Below are positions 18,200 to 26,025 of a stretch of DNA of 64,000 nt, one piece after another. The translations under genes were made by a program, and so were the position numbers. Every line of letters starts with the position of its first letter. The first letter of the stretch is position 1. The stretch comes from JBNJGB01 sp051747385 (GTDB lineage: Bacteria; Myxococcota_A; UBA9042; PHBI01; JACKFB01), in assembly GCA_051747385.1 (NCBI GenBank), contig JBNJGB010000001.1, positions 124,001 to 188,000 on the forward strand. Direction: 5' to 3'. The notes under the pieces are model-generated. The model worked only from the letters and a program-made list of their open reading frames with translations. It was not told where the DNA came from and did not search any database.

Positions 18200-18784
18200 A
18201 TGACCGGGGGCCCGCCACCGCGGGAGATCCTCGATCGCGAGGGCGATCCGCTCGTCGTGCGGGAGGCCGTGCGCCGGGACGCGCCGCGCTTCCTGGAGCA
18301 CATGGCGACCATCGTGCGCGAGACCACCTACATGCTCCAGTGCGCGGGGGATCCCCTGCCCGACCTGGACGAGCAGCGGGCGCTCATCGACCACTTCGGC
18401 CGGCTCCGGAACTCCCTGTGCCTGGTGGCGGTGCGACCGGGGCGAGGGCCCGGGCGCGAGCGCATCGTCGGCACCCTGACCCTGCTCGGCGGCCAGACGT
18501 CGCGGACCCGCCAGGTGGCCCACCTGGGCATGGGCGTACGCCGGGAGGCGTGGCAGCGTGGCATCGGCAGCGAGATGCTCGACGTGGCCTTGACCTGGGC
18601 CCGGGCCAATCCGATCCTCGCCCGCGTGTCGCTGCAGGTGTACAGCCGCAACGAGCCGGCCCGGGCCCTGTACCGCTCCCGCGCGTTCGAGGTGGAGGGC
18701 GTGCTGGCGCGCGACGTCCGGCTCGACGACGGCTGGGAGGACCTGGTCGGCATGAGCCTGGACGTCCGGAGAGAGGCCTCGTGA
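18200..18784 (+). CDS. GNAT-family N-acetyltransferase
   Basis: 194 residues. The acetyl-CoA binding segment is visible (LGMGVRREAWQRGIGSEMLDVALTWA, with the R-x-x-G-[IV]-G pattern), then 'RVSLQVYSRNEPARALYRSRAFEVEGVLARDVRLDDGWEDLVGMSL', typical of RimJ/RimL-like or YhhY-type acetyltransferases. Substrate unknown. ATG 18200 follows GGAGGAGG at a good distance. Its stop overlaps the amidase start (GTGA), so the two are co-transcribed. Confidence 0.88.
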   Translation: MTGGPPPREILDREGDPLVVREAVRRDAPRFLEHMATIVRETTYMLQCAGDPLPDLDEQRALIDHFGRLRNSLCLVAVRPGRGPGRERIVGTLTLLGGQTSRTRQVAHLGMGVRREAWQRGIGSEMLDVALTWARANPILARVSLQVYSRNEPARALYRSRAFEVEGVLARDVRLDDGWEDLVGMSLDVRREAS

Positions 18785-19827
18785 GGGTTCGAGCCCTCCT
18801 CGCCGCCCTGGCCCTGGCGGCCGTGGCCCCCGCCTGCCGGGAGGAGCCCGCCGCCGTGGGACCGCCCCGCTGCGAGCCGCCCACCGAGCTTCTCCTGGAG
18901 CGCGGCCTCAAGCGGGGCTATCGCGCCGTGGCGGAGGGGAAGGACGAGGAGGCCGAGGAGGCGTTCCGGGAGGTCCTGGACCTGGAGGAGGATCACCCGG
19001 AGGCCCGGGCGGGCTTGCGGATGCTCCGCTCGCCGCGTGGGGAGCGCGCGGAGGCCGAGGAGCAGGCGTCGCCGGGCCACGTCGTCCTGGCCGGGGAGGA
19101 GGTCCCCGTGTCCATCCCGGTGGACACGGTGCGCTTCCGGGCCGAGGAGCTCAGGGCCCGACGCCGGCTGGGGCGCGACATGGGGCTGGAGGGCTGGGAC
19201 CGCCCGGTGCCCACGTACTTCACGCAGCGGAGGGGGCCGGACGGAGAGCGGATCCCCCCGGACGACGCCGCGGCGATCCGGGAGCGGATCGACCTGGTGG
19301 TCCTGCACGCGTCGCGCACCCAGACCGCGCGGGAAGCCTACCTGCGGCTGTCCTCCACGGGCGCCTCGACCCACTTCACCATCGACTGGGACGGCTCGGT
19401 CCACCAGAACCTCGATCTCGCCTTCGAGGCGACACACTCCGGCGACGCCGCCCTGGACACGCGGAGCGTCTCCATCGACCTGGTCAACCCGGTCACCACC
19501 GATCGCCCGCCGCTGCCCGAGGACGCGGAGACGGAGAGGTTCAGGCGCCCCCTCAGCGAGTTCGTGTCCGTCCACGGCGAGGAGACCCGGCAGTGGGGCT
19601 ACACGGCCGAGCAGATGGACGCCGTCGTCCACCTGCTCCGCGAGCTGGTGCGCGTGCTCCCGCGGGTCCCGGGCCGCGTCCCGGGAGACGGCGAGGTGCC
19701 CACCACGGTGCTCCACGATCGCGGGCGGAGCTTCCGGGGCATCGTGGGCCACCTGCACGTCACGCCCCGCGCCACGGACCCGGGCCCGGGCTTCGACTGG
19801 CAGGCCGTGCGCTCCGCCCTCCGATAG
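18781..19827 (+). CDS. Lipoprotein N-acetylmuramoyl-L-alanine amidase (Amidase_2 fold)
   Basis: 348 residues from GTG 18781. The signal peptide has a lipobox-like end (AAVAPAC). Residues ~35-90 are a short TPR-like acidic region. The C-terminal ~230 residues follow the Amidase_2/PGRP pattern: 'IDLVVLHAS', 'ASTHFTIDWDGSVHQNLDLAFEATHSGD', 'IVGHLHVTPRATDPGPGFDW'. Candidate zinc ligands are the His of LHAS and the His of VGHLH, with the Asp of TDPGP in the usual Cys/Asp/His position. It should cleave the amide between MurNAc and the peptide stem in the periplasm. The GTGA overlap ties it to the GNAT gene. Confidence 0.85.
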   Translation: MRVRALLAALALAAVAPACREEPAAVGPPRCEPPTELLLERGLKRGYRAVAEGKDEEAEEAFREVLDLEEDHPEARAGLRMLRSPRGERAEAEEQASPGHVVLAGEEVPVSIPVDTVRFRAEELRARRRLGRDMGLEGWDRPVPTYFTQRRGPDGERIPPDDAAAIRERIDLVVLHASRTQTAREAYLRLSSTGASTHFTIDWDGSVHQNLDLAFEATHSGDAALDTRSVSIDLVNPVTTDRPPLPEDAETERFRRPLSEFVSVHGEETRQWGYTAEQMDAVVHLLRELVRVLPRVPGRVPGDGEVPTTVLHDRGRSFRGIVGHLHVTPRATDPGPGFDWQAVRSALR

Positions 19828-20122
19828 GACGCAGCCCCCCCCCCGGGATGCCGGAGAACCGGCCCACGAGGTGGGGCGCCGGCGTGCCGGCCGGTCCATT
19901 GGTCACAGCTCGCCGAGAGCCCGCGAGTATTGGTCGTGGTCGGGCTCACCGGCCGAGGCGTTCCGGTCCCATCGGGAGTGGACTCGCCACCGGAGCTAGT
20001 CGTGCTGGCGGCGCCGGTCGTTCGGGGAGTGAGCGCCGGGGAGGGCGGTCCCACTGCATCTTCCCCATATCTCCCGCGTCTTTTCGGCTTGGCGCCTTGG
20101 CGCGAGCCCTTCGGAGCTGCGG
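19828..20122 (+). other. Intergenic region with a decayed family A fragment
   Basis: About 295 bp between convergent genes. Near its right end, 'CTTTTCGGCTTGGCGCCTTGGCGCGAGCCCTTCG' (about 20085-20118) matches the core of repeat family A, so this is a remnant copy. A GCCGGCGTGCCGGC hairpin (about 19879-19892) may help terminate the amidase transcript. No open frame here looks coding. Confidence 0.5.
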
Positions 20123-20644
20123 TCACAGCCCCGACGCCTCCTCGAAGGTGTCGGCCTCGGAGTCGGCCATGGCCTCGGCCTCCTCGAGGATCCGGGGCCG
20201 GACGAGGATCTTCTCCGCCGACAGGGTGTCCTGACGGTGGGCCAGGTCGGCGAGCGTGGTCTCGTGGAGCAGCTCCTCCACGCGGCGCTTCACCTCGAGC
20301 AACAGCTCCTTGATCGCGCAGTGGCTCGGACCCACGTCGATGGAGCAGGGCATGGCGAGGATGCCCTCGACCCCCGTCAGCTCCCCCTCGAGGCAGCCGA
20401 TGATCTCGCCGACGGTGATGTCCTCCGCCGGGCGCGCCAGGGCGTGGCCACCGGCCGGCCCGCGCGTGCTGCGCACCAGCCCCGCAGCCCGCAGGCGCGA
20501 CAGGATCTGCTTGAGGTAGTGGGACGGGATGTCCTGGGCCGCCGAGATGTCGGAGGCGTGGCTCATGGTCCCCTCGGCGTCGCTCCGAGAGGCCAGGAAG
20601 ACCAGGGCCCGCAGGCCGTACTCACCGCGTGTAGAGAGCTTCAA
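20123..20644 (-). CDS. Rrf2-family transcriptional regulator
   Basis: 173 residues with the Rrf2 winged helix-turn-helix: MKLSTRGEYGLRALVFLA, 'ISAAQDIPSHYLKQILSRLRAAGLVRSTRGPAGGHAL'. Three cysteines (C84, C100, C109) could bind an iron-sulfur cluster, but their spacing differs from the IscR C-x5-C-x5-C pattern, so cluster type is uncertain. The start is TTG 20644, which gives the invariant MKLST N-terminus; the upstream GGTGA is a modest ribosome site. No isc/suf genes are nearby in the window, so the target is unknown. The C-terminal ~50 residues are an acidic extension. Confidence 0.9.
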   Translation of the reverse strand: MKLSTRGEYGLRALVFLASRSDAEGTMSHASDISAAQDIPSHYLKQILSRLRAAGLVRSTRGPAGGHALARPAEDITVGEIIGCLEGELTGVEGILAMPCSIDVGPSHCAIKELLLEVKRRVEELLHETTLADLAHRQDTLSAEKILVRPRILEEAEAMADSEADTFEEASGL

Positions 20645-20679
20645 GCCGCTTCACCCGTCCTGCTGAACAGCGACGAGTC

Positions 20680-20708
20680 ACCATAGGATTCCCCCCGAGG
20701 CAGGTCAA
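20680..20708 (-). promoter_or_regulatory. Putative sigma-70 promoter for the Rrf2 gene
   Basis: On the minus strand TTGACC (20708-20703), a 17-bp spacer and TATGGT (20685-20680), about 35 bp upstream of the TTG start. Autoregulation would be usual for Rrf2 proteins, but I see no clear dyad operator. Confidence 0.6.
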
Positions 20709-20721
20709 CGGAGGGCCCCGG

Positions 20722-20886
20722 CCAGGGCGGTCGCAAAGTCGACCGCCCTCCCTTGCCCTTGCCCGTGCCCGTGCCGTTGCCTGCTCTCAGACGCGCAGAA
20801 TCCATCCTGTCCGAGCGGGTGCAATCCGGCGCCGGGCGCCGTATCGCCGCGCGGCCCACACTTCTCCGACTTTGCGATTGCCCTGG
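20722..20886 (+). repeat. Family D element (165 bp, ~20-bp terminal inverted repeats)
   Basis: The left end CCAGGGCGGTCGCAAAGTCG and right end CGACTTTGCGATTGCCCTGG are inverted repeats matching at 18 of 20 positions. Next to the left end the sequence also folds into a local hairpin (AGGGCGGTCG/CGACCGCCCT), and a degenerate (TTGCCC)n tract follows. A diverged copy in the opposite orientation lies at 62221-62380. No open frame of note. It sits between the Rrf2 and FKBP genes, and the local hairpin could act as a terminator. Confidence 0.8.
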
Positions 20887-20988
20887 GGTCCCGGCTGGCG
20901 ACGACGCCGGCGGAGCGACCGTGGACCGAAACGAACGAGGGCGGCCCCCCCCTGGGCCCGCCCTCCCGCGATTGCCCGGTAGAGACGA

Positions 20989-21444
20989 TCAGGAGCGCGC
21001 GAGCGCGTCCACGCCGTCCTCGAAGACCTGGAGCACCTCGACGTCGCACTGCAGCGCCTTGCCCGCCAGCGGGTGATTGAAGTCTGCGACGATGGTGTCG
21101 TCCTTGACCTCCACGACCCGATAGCGGAGCTCGGCGCCCTGCTTGGAGCGGTAGCTGAAGCACTGCCCCTTCTCGAGCTTGCGATCGCTCGGGAAGCCGG
21201 CGCGCGGAAGCTCCCGCACGAGGCCCTGGTCGTGGATGCCGTAGGCGTCCTCGGCCGGGATGGTGAACGTCTTCTTCTGACCGGCGAGCATCCCGATGAG
21301 CTCGCGCTCGAGCCCGGGGATGACGTCGCCACGGCCACAGATGAACTCCAGGGGCGTCCCGTCCGTGGACGAGTCGATCTCCTCGCCGCCGTCGACGCGC
21401 ATCCGATAGTGGATCCGCACGAGGCTGTTCTTCTTGACCTTCAA
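20989..21444 (-). CDS. FKBP-type peptidyl-prolyl isomerase (SlyD-like)
   Basis: 151 residues. It shows the SlyD/FKBP layout: VKKNSLVRIHYRMRVDGGEEIDSS, 'TPLEFICGRGDVIPGLERELIGMLAGQKKTF', an inserted IF-like flap domain (PAEDAYGIHDQGLVRELPRAGF to VVEVKDDTIVADFNHPLAGKAL) and the closing strand 'CDVEVLQV'. There is no His-rich metal tail. It acts as a cytosolic chaperone and prolyl isomerase. The start is TTG 21444, which fits the family N-terminus (M-K-V-K-K-N); a promoter lies 35-60 bp upstream. Confidence 0.92.
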   Translation of the reverse strand: MKVKKNSLVRIHYRMRVDGGEEIDSSTDGTPLEFICGRGDVIPGLERELIGMLAGQKKTFTIPAEDAYGIHDQGLVRELPRAGFPSDRKLEKGQCFSYRSKQGAELRYRVVEVKDDTIVADFNHPLAGKALQCDVEVLQVFEDGVDALARS

Positions 21445-21477
21445 CGGAGATACCCCCTGTGCTGTCCGGATAGCGCT

Positions 21478-21506
21478 TCCCTAGCCGTCGGGGAAACCAG
21501 CGTCAA
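21478..21506 (-). promoter_or_regulatory. Putative sigma-70 promoter for the FKBP gene
   Basis: On the minus strand TTGACG (21506-21501), a 17-bp spacer and TAGGGA (21483-21478). Confidence 0.5.
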
Positions 21507-21644
21507 GGAAAAGAAACCGAGCGTATCCTCGGCTGAAACCGCTCGGTTCCCACACGAGGGACCCCACGCGGCCTGTGCTATGGGTGCGGGTCGCGGTCCA
21601 TCCGGCGGCGCTCCTCGGGGCGCCGCGAACCAGGAGGCGAGCAC

Positions 21645-22001
21645 GTGGCCAGCAAGCCGGGAACCTTCCTACGTCGCCGGGTCGAGCGTGTGCTGGGTCG
21701 TGCCCGGGAGTCGCTGAACGACCGCGAGGACCTGTCGCCCGAGGTCCAGGAGGCCGGGCTGAAGACCCTCGATCGCGCCGATCGCGTGCTGGCGCGCCTG
21801 GAGGGGGCCGCCGGAGCCCTGGAGACGGCCGCCCGCCTCGAGCTGGAGCTGCTCCGGAAGCTGACCCCCATCGTGGACGACCTGGGCGAGTTGGTCCGGC
21901 ACACCCTGGACGAGGCCCGCGAGCGCCGAGGCCCGGGCGCCCGCCGCCGCCGCCGCCGCCGCGACCGGGATCGGGACATCATCGACGTCGATCCAGAGTA
22001 G
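21645..22001 (+). CDS. Small helical protein with an Arg-rich tail, unknown function
   Basis: 118 residues from GTG 21645, with a perfect AGGAGG seven bases upstream. The body is amphipathic helix (RARESLNDREDLSPEVQEAGLKTLDRADRVLARLEGAAGALETAARLELELLRKLTPIVDDLGELVRHTL) and the end is strongly basic (RRRRRRRDRDRD). There is no signal peptide or membrane segment. I do not recognise a family; a nucleoid- or RNA-associated role would fit the tail but is speculation. It is convergent with ompA. Confidence 0.65.
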   Translation: MASKPGTFLRRRVERVLGRARESLNDREDLSPEVQEAGLKTLDRADRVLARLEGAAGALETAARLELELLRKLTPIVDDLGELVRHTLDEARERRGPGARRRRRRRDRDRDIIDVDPE

Positions 22002-22077
22002 CGGTTCAGGGAGGCGCGCGCCAGCGGACCACGCGAGGAAGAGGCAGCAGGACCGCCGTCCCCGCGGGTCGAGAGAA

Positions 22078-22103
22078 AGTGAAAAGTGAGTAGGTTTGAC
22101 CCC
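22078..22103 (+). repeat. Family C short repeat
   Basis: The block 'AAGTGAAAAGTGAGTAGGTTTGACCCC' here matches 46338-46366 ('AAAAGTGAGAAGTGAGTAGGTTTGACCCC'). Both copies lie in the 3' gap between convergent genes. A truncated family A leader (GACCGCCGTCCCCG) lies just upstream at 22051. Confidence 0.75.
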
Positions 22104-22104
22104 A

Positions 22105-22139
22105 GTGACGGGAGCCGGCCGATTCGCCGATCCCGTCAC
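22105..22139. terminator. Bidirectional hairpin between convergent genes
   Basis: GTGACGGGA (22105-22113) pairs with TCCCGTCAC (22131-22139) over nine base pairs, enclosing a smaller CCGGCCGATTCGCCG fold. There is no T-run, as expected in high-GC DNA. The right arm contains the ompA stop codon. Confidence 0.6.
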
Positions 22140-23398
22140 TGCCGCAGGATCTTGAACTCGATCCGGCGGTTCTGCTTGCGGCCGGCCTCGGTGTCGTTCG
22201 GGGCCACCGGGCGGTCGGGGCCGAAGCCCTTCGTCTCGACGCGGTCGGCGGCGATGCCCTTGGACACCAGGTACTGCTTCACCGACTCGGCGCGGTCGCG
22301 CGACAGCTCCATGTTGTAGTCGCGCTCGCCCTCCGAGGAGGTGTGGCCCTCCACCAGGATGCGGAGCTGCGGGTACTCGCCGAGGACCTGCACGGCCTCG
22401 TCGAGGACCGGGAAGGACTGCTCGCGGATCTCCGCCGAGTCCACCTTGAAGGTGATGCCCTGGATGGTCCCGGTGTACTTCTCCGTGACCTCCTCGGGCG
22501 GCGGCGGCGGGCAGCCCTGGTACTGCGCCTCGCCCGGGATCTTCGGGCAGCGATCGTCGGGGTCGGCGATGTCGTCGCCGTCCGTGTCGGGGCAGCCCTC
22601 GAACTCCTGCACACCCGGGACCTCGGGGCATGCGTCGTCCACGTCCACGATGCCGTCGCCGTCGCCGTCCGGGCAGCCCTCGTGCTCGGCGGGCCCGGCC
22701 TCGTCGGGGCAGCGGTCCTGGTCGTCGCGGAGCCCGTCGCCGTCCCGGTCGGGGCAGCCGTCCGCGGACTCGACGCCCGGCACGGTCGGGCAGGCGTCGA
22801 CGTCGTCGAGGAAGCCGTCGCCGTCCGTGTCGAGCAGGACCTCCGCCTGCTCGTCTGCGCCGCCGAAGGTGGCGAACAGGCCGAAGCTGGCGATGAGGTC
22901 GTGGTCGGTGCTCTCGTCGTCCCCCGTGCCGAAGCGGGCCACGTAGCGCGCGTCGAGGCGGACGCCCACGTGCTCCCAGGGGTAGATCTTCAGGCCCGCG
23001 ATGGCGTTGACGCCGGGATCGCTGTCGTTGTCGCCCCGGTCCGGGACCAGCGTGGCGAACGTCGGCCCGGCCCCCACGAAGGGCACGACCCAGTCGTGGG
23101 TCAGCGGGTGCACGATGACGTCCAGGTGGAGGTGGTAGAGGCTGACGTCGTTCACCTCCTGCGGGGAGGCGTCGAACCCGAGCTCGGCGCCCAGCAGGCG
23201 CGAGAAGTTGTACCCCCCGTGCACGCCGTACGCGAACGTGTCGTCCAGCGGGCTGTCCGAGTCGAGGAAGAAGTAGCCGCCCATCTTCACCCCCACCTCG
23301 ACGCCGCCCTTCTTCACGAAGGGGCGGGCGTGTCCGACGGAGCTCCAGCCGAGGATGACCGCGAGGGCGAGGGCGGTGAGGCCCGTGCGACGGTGCAT
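22136..23398 (-). CDS. OmpA-family outer-membrane protein with TSP3 calcium repeats
   Basis: 420 residues. The signal peptide (LTALALAVILGWSSVGHA) is followed by an eight-strand-type beta-barrel (~25-190, GGVEVGVKMGGYFFLD to SFGLFATFGG). About six thrombospondin type-3-like Asp repeats come next (DTDGDGFLDDVDACPTVPG, 'DRDGDGLRDDQDRCP', 'DGDGDGIVDVDDACP'), then a C-terminal OmpA peptidoglycan-binding domain (ILVEGHTSSEGERDYNMELSRDRAESVKQYL and 'NRRIEF'). It would anchor the outer membrane to the cell wall. It is transcribed from its own strong promoter. Confidence 0.95.
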   Translation of the reverse strand: MHRRTGLTALALAVILGWSSVGHARPFVKKGGVEVGVKMGGYFFLDSDSPLDDTFAYGVHGGYNFSRLLGAELGFDASPQEVNDVSLYHLHLDVIVHPLTHDWVVPFVGAGPTFATLVPDRGDNDSDPGVNAIAGLKIYPWEHVGVRLDARYVARFGTGDDESTDHDLIASFGLFATFGGADEQAEVLLDTDGDGFLDDVDACPTVPGVESADGCPDRDGDGLRDDQDRCPDEAGPAEHEGCPDGDGDGIVDVDDACPEVPGVQEFEGCPDTDGDDIADPDDRCPKIPGEAQYQGCPPPPPEEVTEKYTGTIQGITFKVDSAEIREQSFPVLDEAVQVLGEYPQLRILVEGHTSSEGERDYNMELSRDRAESVKQYLVSKGIAADRVETKGFGPDRPVAPNDTEAGRKQNRRIEFKILRQ

Positions 23399-23527
23399 GC
23401 TGTCCTCCAGGGTGGGGGCCGCTTCGGCTTCCGAGGGTCGCCGGGGCGGTCGGGGGTGGGGTCGGGCCGGGGTGCTCGCAGGCCCGGATGCGCGCGGGGA
23501 ACGGGGTCCCGGGATTCCAGGGGGGCG

Positions 23528-23556
23528 CTTATAGGCCCTGTTCCCGCGGGCGTCAA
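23528..23556 (-). promoter_or_regulatory. Strong sigma-70 promoter for ompA-type gene
   Basis: On the minus strand TTGACG (23556-23551), a 17-bp spacer and TATAAG (23533-23528), the best -10 match in this part of the window. Confidence 0.7.
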
Positions 23557-23711
23557 CGACACTCCGGCCGCCCGGCCGTCGGACGCCCCACCCCCAACCC
23601 CTCGTAACCGCTCCGGGTTTCCGAGCGCGGCCGGCGCACCCCGCGCCGGTTCCGAATCGCGAAACCGCCCCGCCCCCACCGCCGCCGGGAACGAGCCGAC
23701 GGCACGCCTTC

Positions 23712-23741
23712 TTGCCGCGTCTCGCCCGCGCCCCGTATGCT
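23712..23741 (+). promoter_or_regulatory. Putative promoter for the patatin operon
   Basis: TTGCCG (23712-23717), an 18-bp spacer and TATGCT (23736-23741), about 47 bp before the GTG start. Confidence 0.45.
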
Positions 23742-23788
23742 CGTCGAGGGGCTCCCTGGCCCTCTTCACGAGCGCTCGCGGAGGAAGC

Positions 23789-25141
23789 GTGGGAATCACC
23801 GTCGTCCAGAAATCAGACCTGTCGCGGAAGCGACCCAACGCCAAGAAGGCCATCGTCCTCGCAGGCGGCGCCATCAGCGGCGGCGCCTTCAAGGTCGGCG
23901 GCCTGCTGGCCCTCAACCGCTTCCTGCGCAACATCAGCGTCACGAACTTCGAGACCTACGTGGGCATCTCGGCCGGCGCCTTCCTGGCGGCGCCCCTGGC
24001 CGCGGGCATCGAGCCCTTCGAGCTCGTGCAGGCCCTGCGCGGCTCGAGCGGGCGGCTGACGCGCTTCAGCTACGTGGACTTCTATCGCCCGGCGTGGAAG
24101 CAGTTCCTCCGGGGGCCGACCCGCTTCGCCCGGGACGCGATGACCATCTATCCGCGCCTGCCCTGGGCCATGATGCGGGCCGCCCACAGCCGCCGCCGCA
24201 CCATCGAGGAGCGCGCGAAGGCCTTCCTCGCCGACCCGGGCCTCGCCACCGCGGAGGCGCTGTTCGAGCCGATCGGCGAGGCGCTCGAGAAGGGGCTCCT
24301 GAAGGACGCCGGCGGCTACGTCCCGGCGGGGATCTTCGACAACAGCGGCATCGCCCGCTACGTGGCGAAGAACCTGGAGCGCAACAACCTCCCCAGCGAC
24401 TTCCGCGAGCTGAAGCTGCTGACGGGCAAGAGCCTCTACATCGTCGCCACGAACCTGAACAGCGCCCAGGGCGTGGTGTTCGGCCACGACGAGGACGACT
24501 CCGTGTCCATCCCGGAGGCGGTCCAGGCGTCGACGGCCATCCCCGGCTTCTTCGTGCCCGCCCGCATCGGGCCAGAGGGCCGCCAGCAGGACTTCCTCGA
24601 CGCGGCGGTCCGCAAGACGGCCAACATCTCCACGGCCGTCCGGCACAACGCCGAGCTGATCATCTGCTACAACCCGTTCCGGCCCTTCGTGAACTACCGC
24701 TACCGCCCGGGGACCAAGGACCAGCTCTCCCTGGCGGACCTGGGCATCGGCGCGGTGCTCAACCAGGCCTTCCGGACCATGCTCCACAGCCGGCTCCGGC
24801 TGGGCATCGAGAAGCTGCGCCTCGACGAGTCGTTCCGCGGCGACGTCATCCTCATCGAGCCGGCGGAGACGGACTCCCGCTTCTTCGCCATGAATCCCCT
24901 GTCGTTCTGGCGGCGCGCCGAGGCGGCGACCCACGGCTATCAGTCGGTGAAGACCTCCCTCGAGAAGCACTACGAGCCGCTCCGCAACATCCTGGGGGCC
25001 TACGGGATCGACGCGGACCTCGACGCCATGGAGGGCGAGTTCGCCGCCATCCGCGACGCGCGCGGCGCCACCGCCAAGCTGAACGTCATGGAGGAGTCCC
25101 GGCCGCGGCGCGCCGGGCTTCGCCTGGTCTCCGGGGGATGA
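23789..25141 (+). CDS. Patatin-like phospholipase
   Basis: 450 residues from GTG 23789, with GGAGGA just upstream. The oxyanion region (VLAGGAISGGAFKVGGLLAL) and the nucleophile elbow G-I-S-A-G are present, and the catalytic dyad Asp is probably in 'DFLDAAVRKT', where most patatins have DGG/DGA. Hydrophobic surface helices fit membrane association. It hydrolyses acyl ester bonds of phospholipids or related lipids. There is no signal peptide, so it acts in the cytosol or at the inner face. Its stop overlaps the next gene (ATGATG), making a three-gene operon with an LD-carboxypeptidase and a serine hydrolase. Confidence 0.9.
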   Translation: MGITVVQKSDLSRKRPNAKKAIVLAGGAISGGAFKVGGLLALNRFLRNISVTNFETYVGISAGAFLAAPLAAGIEPFELVQALRGSSGRLTRFSYVDFYRPAWKQFLRGPTRFARDAMTIYPRLPWAMMRAAHSRRRTIEERAKAFLADPGLATAEALFEPIGEALEKGLLKDAGGYVPAGIFDNSGIARYVAKNLERNNLPSDFRELKLLTGKSLYIVATNLNSAQGVVFGHDEDDSVSIPEAVQASTAIPGFFVPARIGPEGRQQDFLDAAVRKTANISTAVRHNAELIICYNPFRPFVNYRYRPGTKDQLSLADLGIGAVLNQAFRTMLHSRLRLGIEKLRLDESFRGDVILIEPAETDSRFFAMNPLSFWRRAEAATHGYQSVKTSLEKHYEPLRNILGAYGIDADLDAMEGEFAAIRDARGATAKLNVMEESRPRRAGLRLVSGG

Positions 25142-26025
25142 TGGGCGACGACGCCCTCCTGGTCGCCCCGTCGGGGCCGCTGCACCCCACCACCCTGGAC
25201 GAGGGCCTCGCCCTGCTCCGGGGGATGGAGATCTCCGTCGCGTGGCCGGACGGCTGGCGCGATCGCCTCCTCGCCCGAGCGGGACACCTCGCCGGATCCG
25301 ACGCGCACCGGGCCGAGGCCCTCGCCGACGCCGTCGCCGCCCGTCCGCGGGCCGTCTGGATGGCCCGGGGCGGCTACGGCTCCATCCGCACCCTGGCGCG
25401 CGGCCCGACCCCGTTCGGCGGCTCCCCCGTCCCCCTGTGGGCCTTCAGCGACGGCACCGCGCTCCTGGCGGCCTGGGATCGGCGCGGCTGGCCCGCCTGG
25501 CACGCCCCGCCCGTGACCCAGCTCTCGCGGCTGACCGAGTCGAGCCTCGCGCGCGTGCGAGCGGCCTGGCACGCCGGCCACGTCGCGCCCTTCGAGGGCC
25601 TCCGCACGCTCTCCCCGGGGCGGGCCGAGGGACCGCTCGCGGGGGGCAACCTCTGCGTCCTGGCGTCGCTGGTGGGGACGCCGTGGGAGGCCGACCTGAC
25701 CGATCGCGTCGTCCTCCTGGAGGACACCGGCGAGCCGGCCTACAAGATCGATCGCCTCGTCACCCAGATCCTGCTCTCCGGCGCCCTGGACCGCGCCCGC
25801 GGCCTGGTCCTCGGCGAGTTCACGGCCGTGGACGACGAGCAGCGGGAGGGCATCGCCCGCTTCTTCGACGACCTGGCCGCGGACCTGGACATCCCCGTGG
25901 CCGCCGGGCTGCCCGTGGGCCACGACGTCCACAACGCCCCCCTGCCCTTCGGCCGCGGCGCCGGGCTCCGCGCCGTGCTCGACTGCCCCTCCGGCGGCCC
26001 GGCGAGCCTGCGCTTCACGCCGTGA
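25138..26025 (+). CDS. LD-carboxypeptidase (peptidase family S66)
   Basis: 295 residues. N-terminal 'LLVAPSGPL' and 'VWMARGGYGSIRTL' match the LdcA/MccF family. The nucleophile Ser is in 'WAFSDGTALLAAW', the Glu in 'LLEDTGEPAYKIDRLVTQI' and the His in 'GLPVGHDVHNAPLPFG', so the Ser-His-Glu triad is complete. LdcA removes the terminal D-Ala from muropeptide tetrapeptides in the cytosol during wall recycling. ATG 25138 and ATG 25141 are both possible; the first overlaps the patatin stop as ATGA. The protein is a little shorter than typical (about 300-330). Confidence 0.92.
   Translation: MMGDDALLVAPSGPLHPTTLDEGLALLRGMEISVAWPDGWRDRLLARAGHLAGSDAHRAEALADAVAARPRAVWMARGGYGSIRTLARGPTPFGGSPVPLWAFSDGTALLAAWDRRGWPAWHAPPVTQLSRLTESSLARVRAAWHAGHVAPFEGLRTLSPGRAEGPLAGGNLCVLASLVGTPWEADLTDRVVLLEDTGEPAYKIDRLVTQILLSGALDRARGLVLGEFTAVDDEQREGIARFFDDLAADLDIPVAAGLPVGHDVHNAPLPFGRGAGLRAVLDCPSGGPASLRFTP

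Larger units (their letters stand above)
23399..23788. other. Divergent intergenic region between ompA and the patatin gene
   Basis: 390 bp holding the ompA promoter (23528-23556, minus) and a candidate patatin promoter (23712-23741, plus). The ompA leader is about 120 nt and C/G rich. No small open frame stands out. Confidence 0.6.

Noticed and set aside
15357..18203. Alternative 948-codon frame over the ClpB-type gene
   Set aside because: The protein is Arg/Pro/Gly-rich with no domains, while the other frame gives a full two-domain AAA+ protein.
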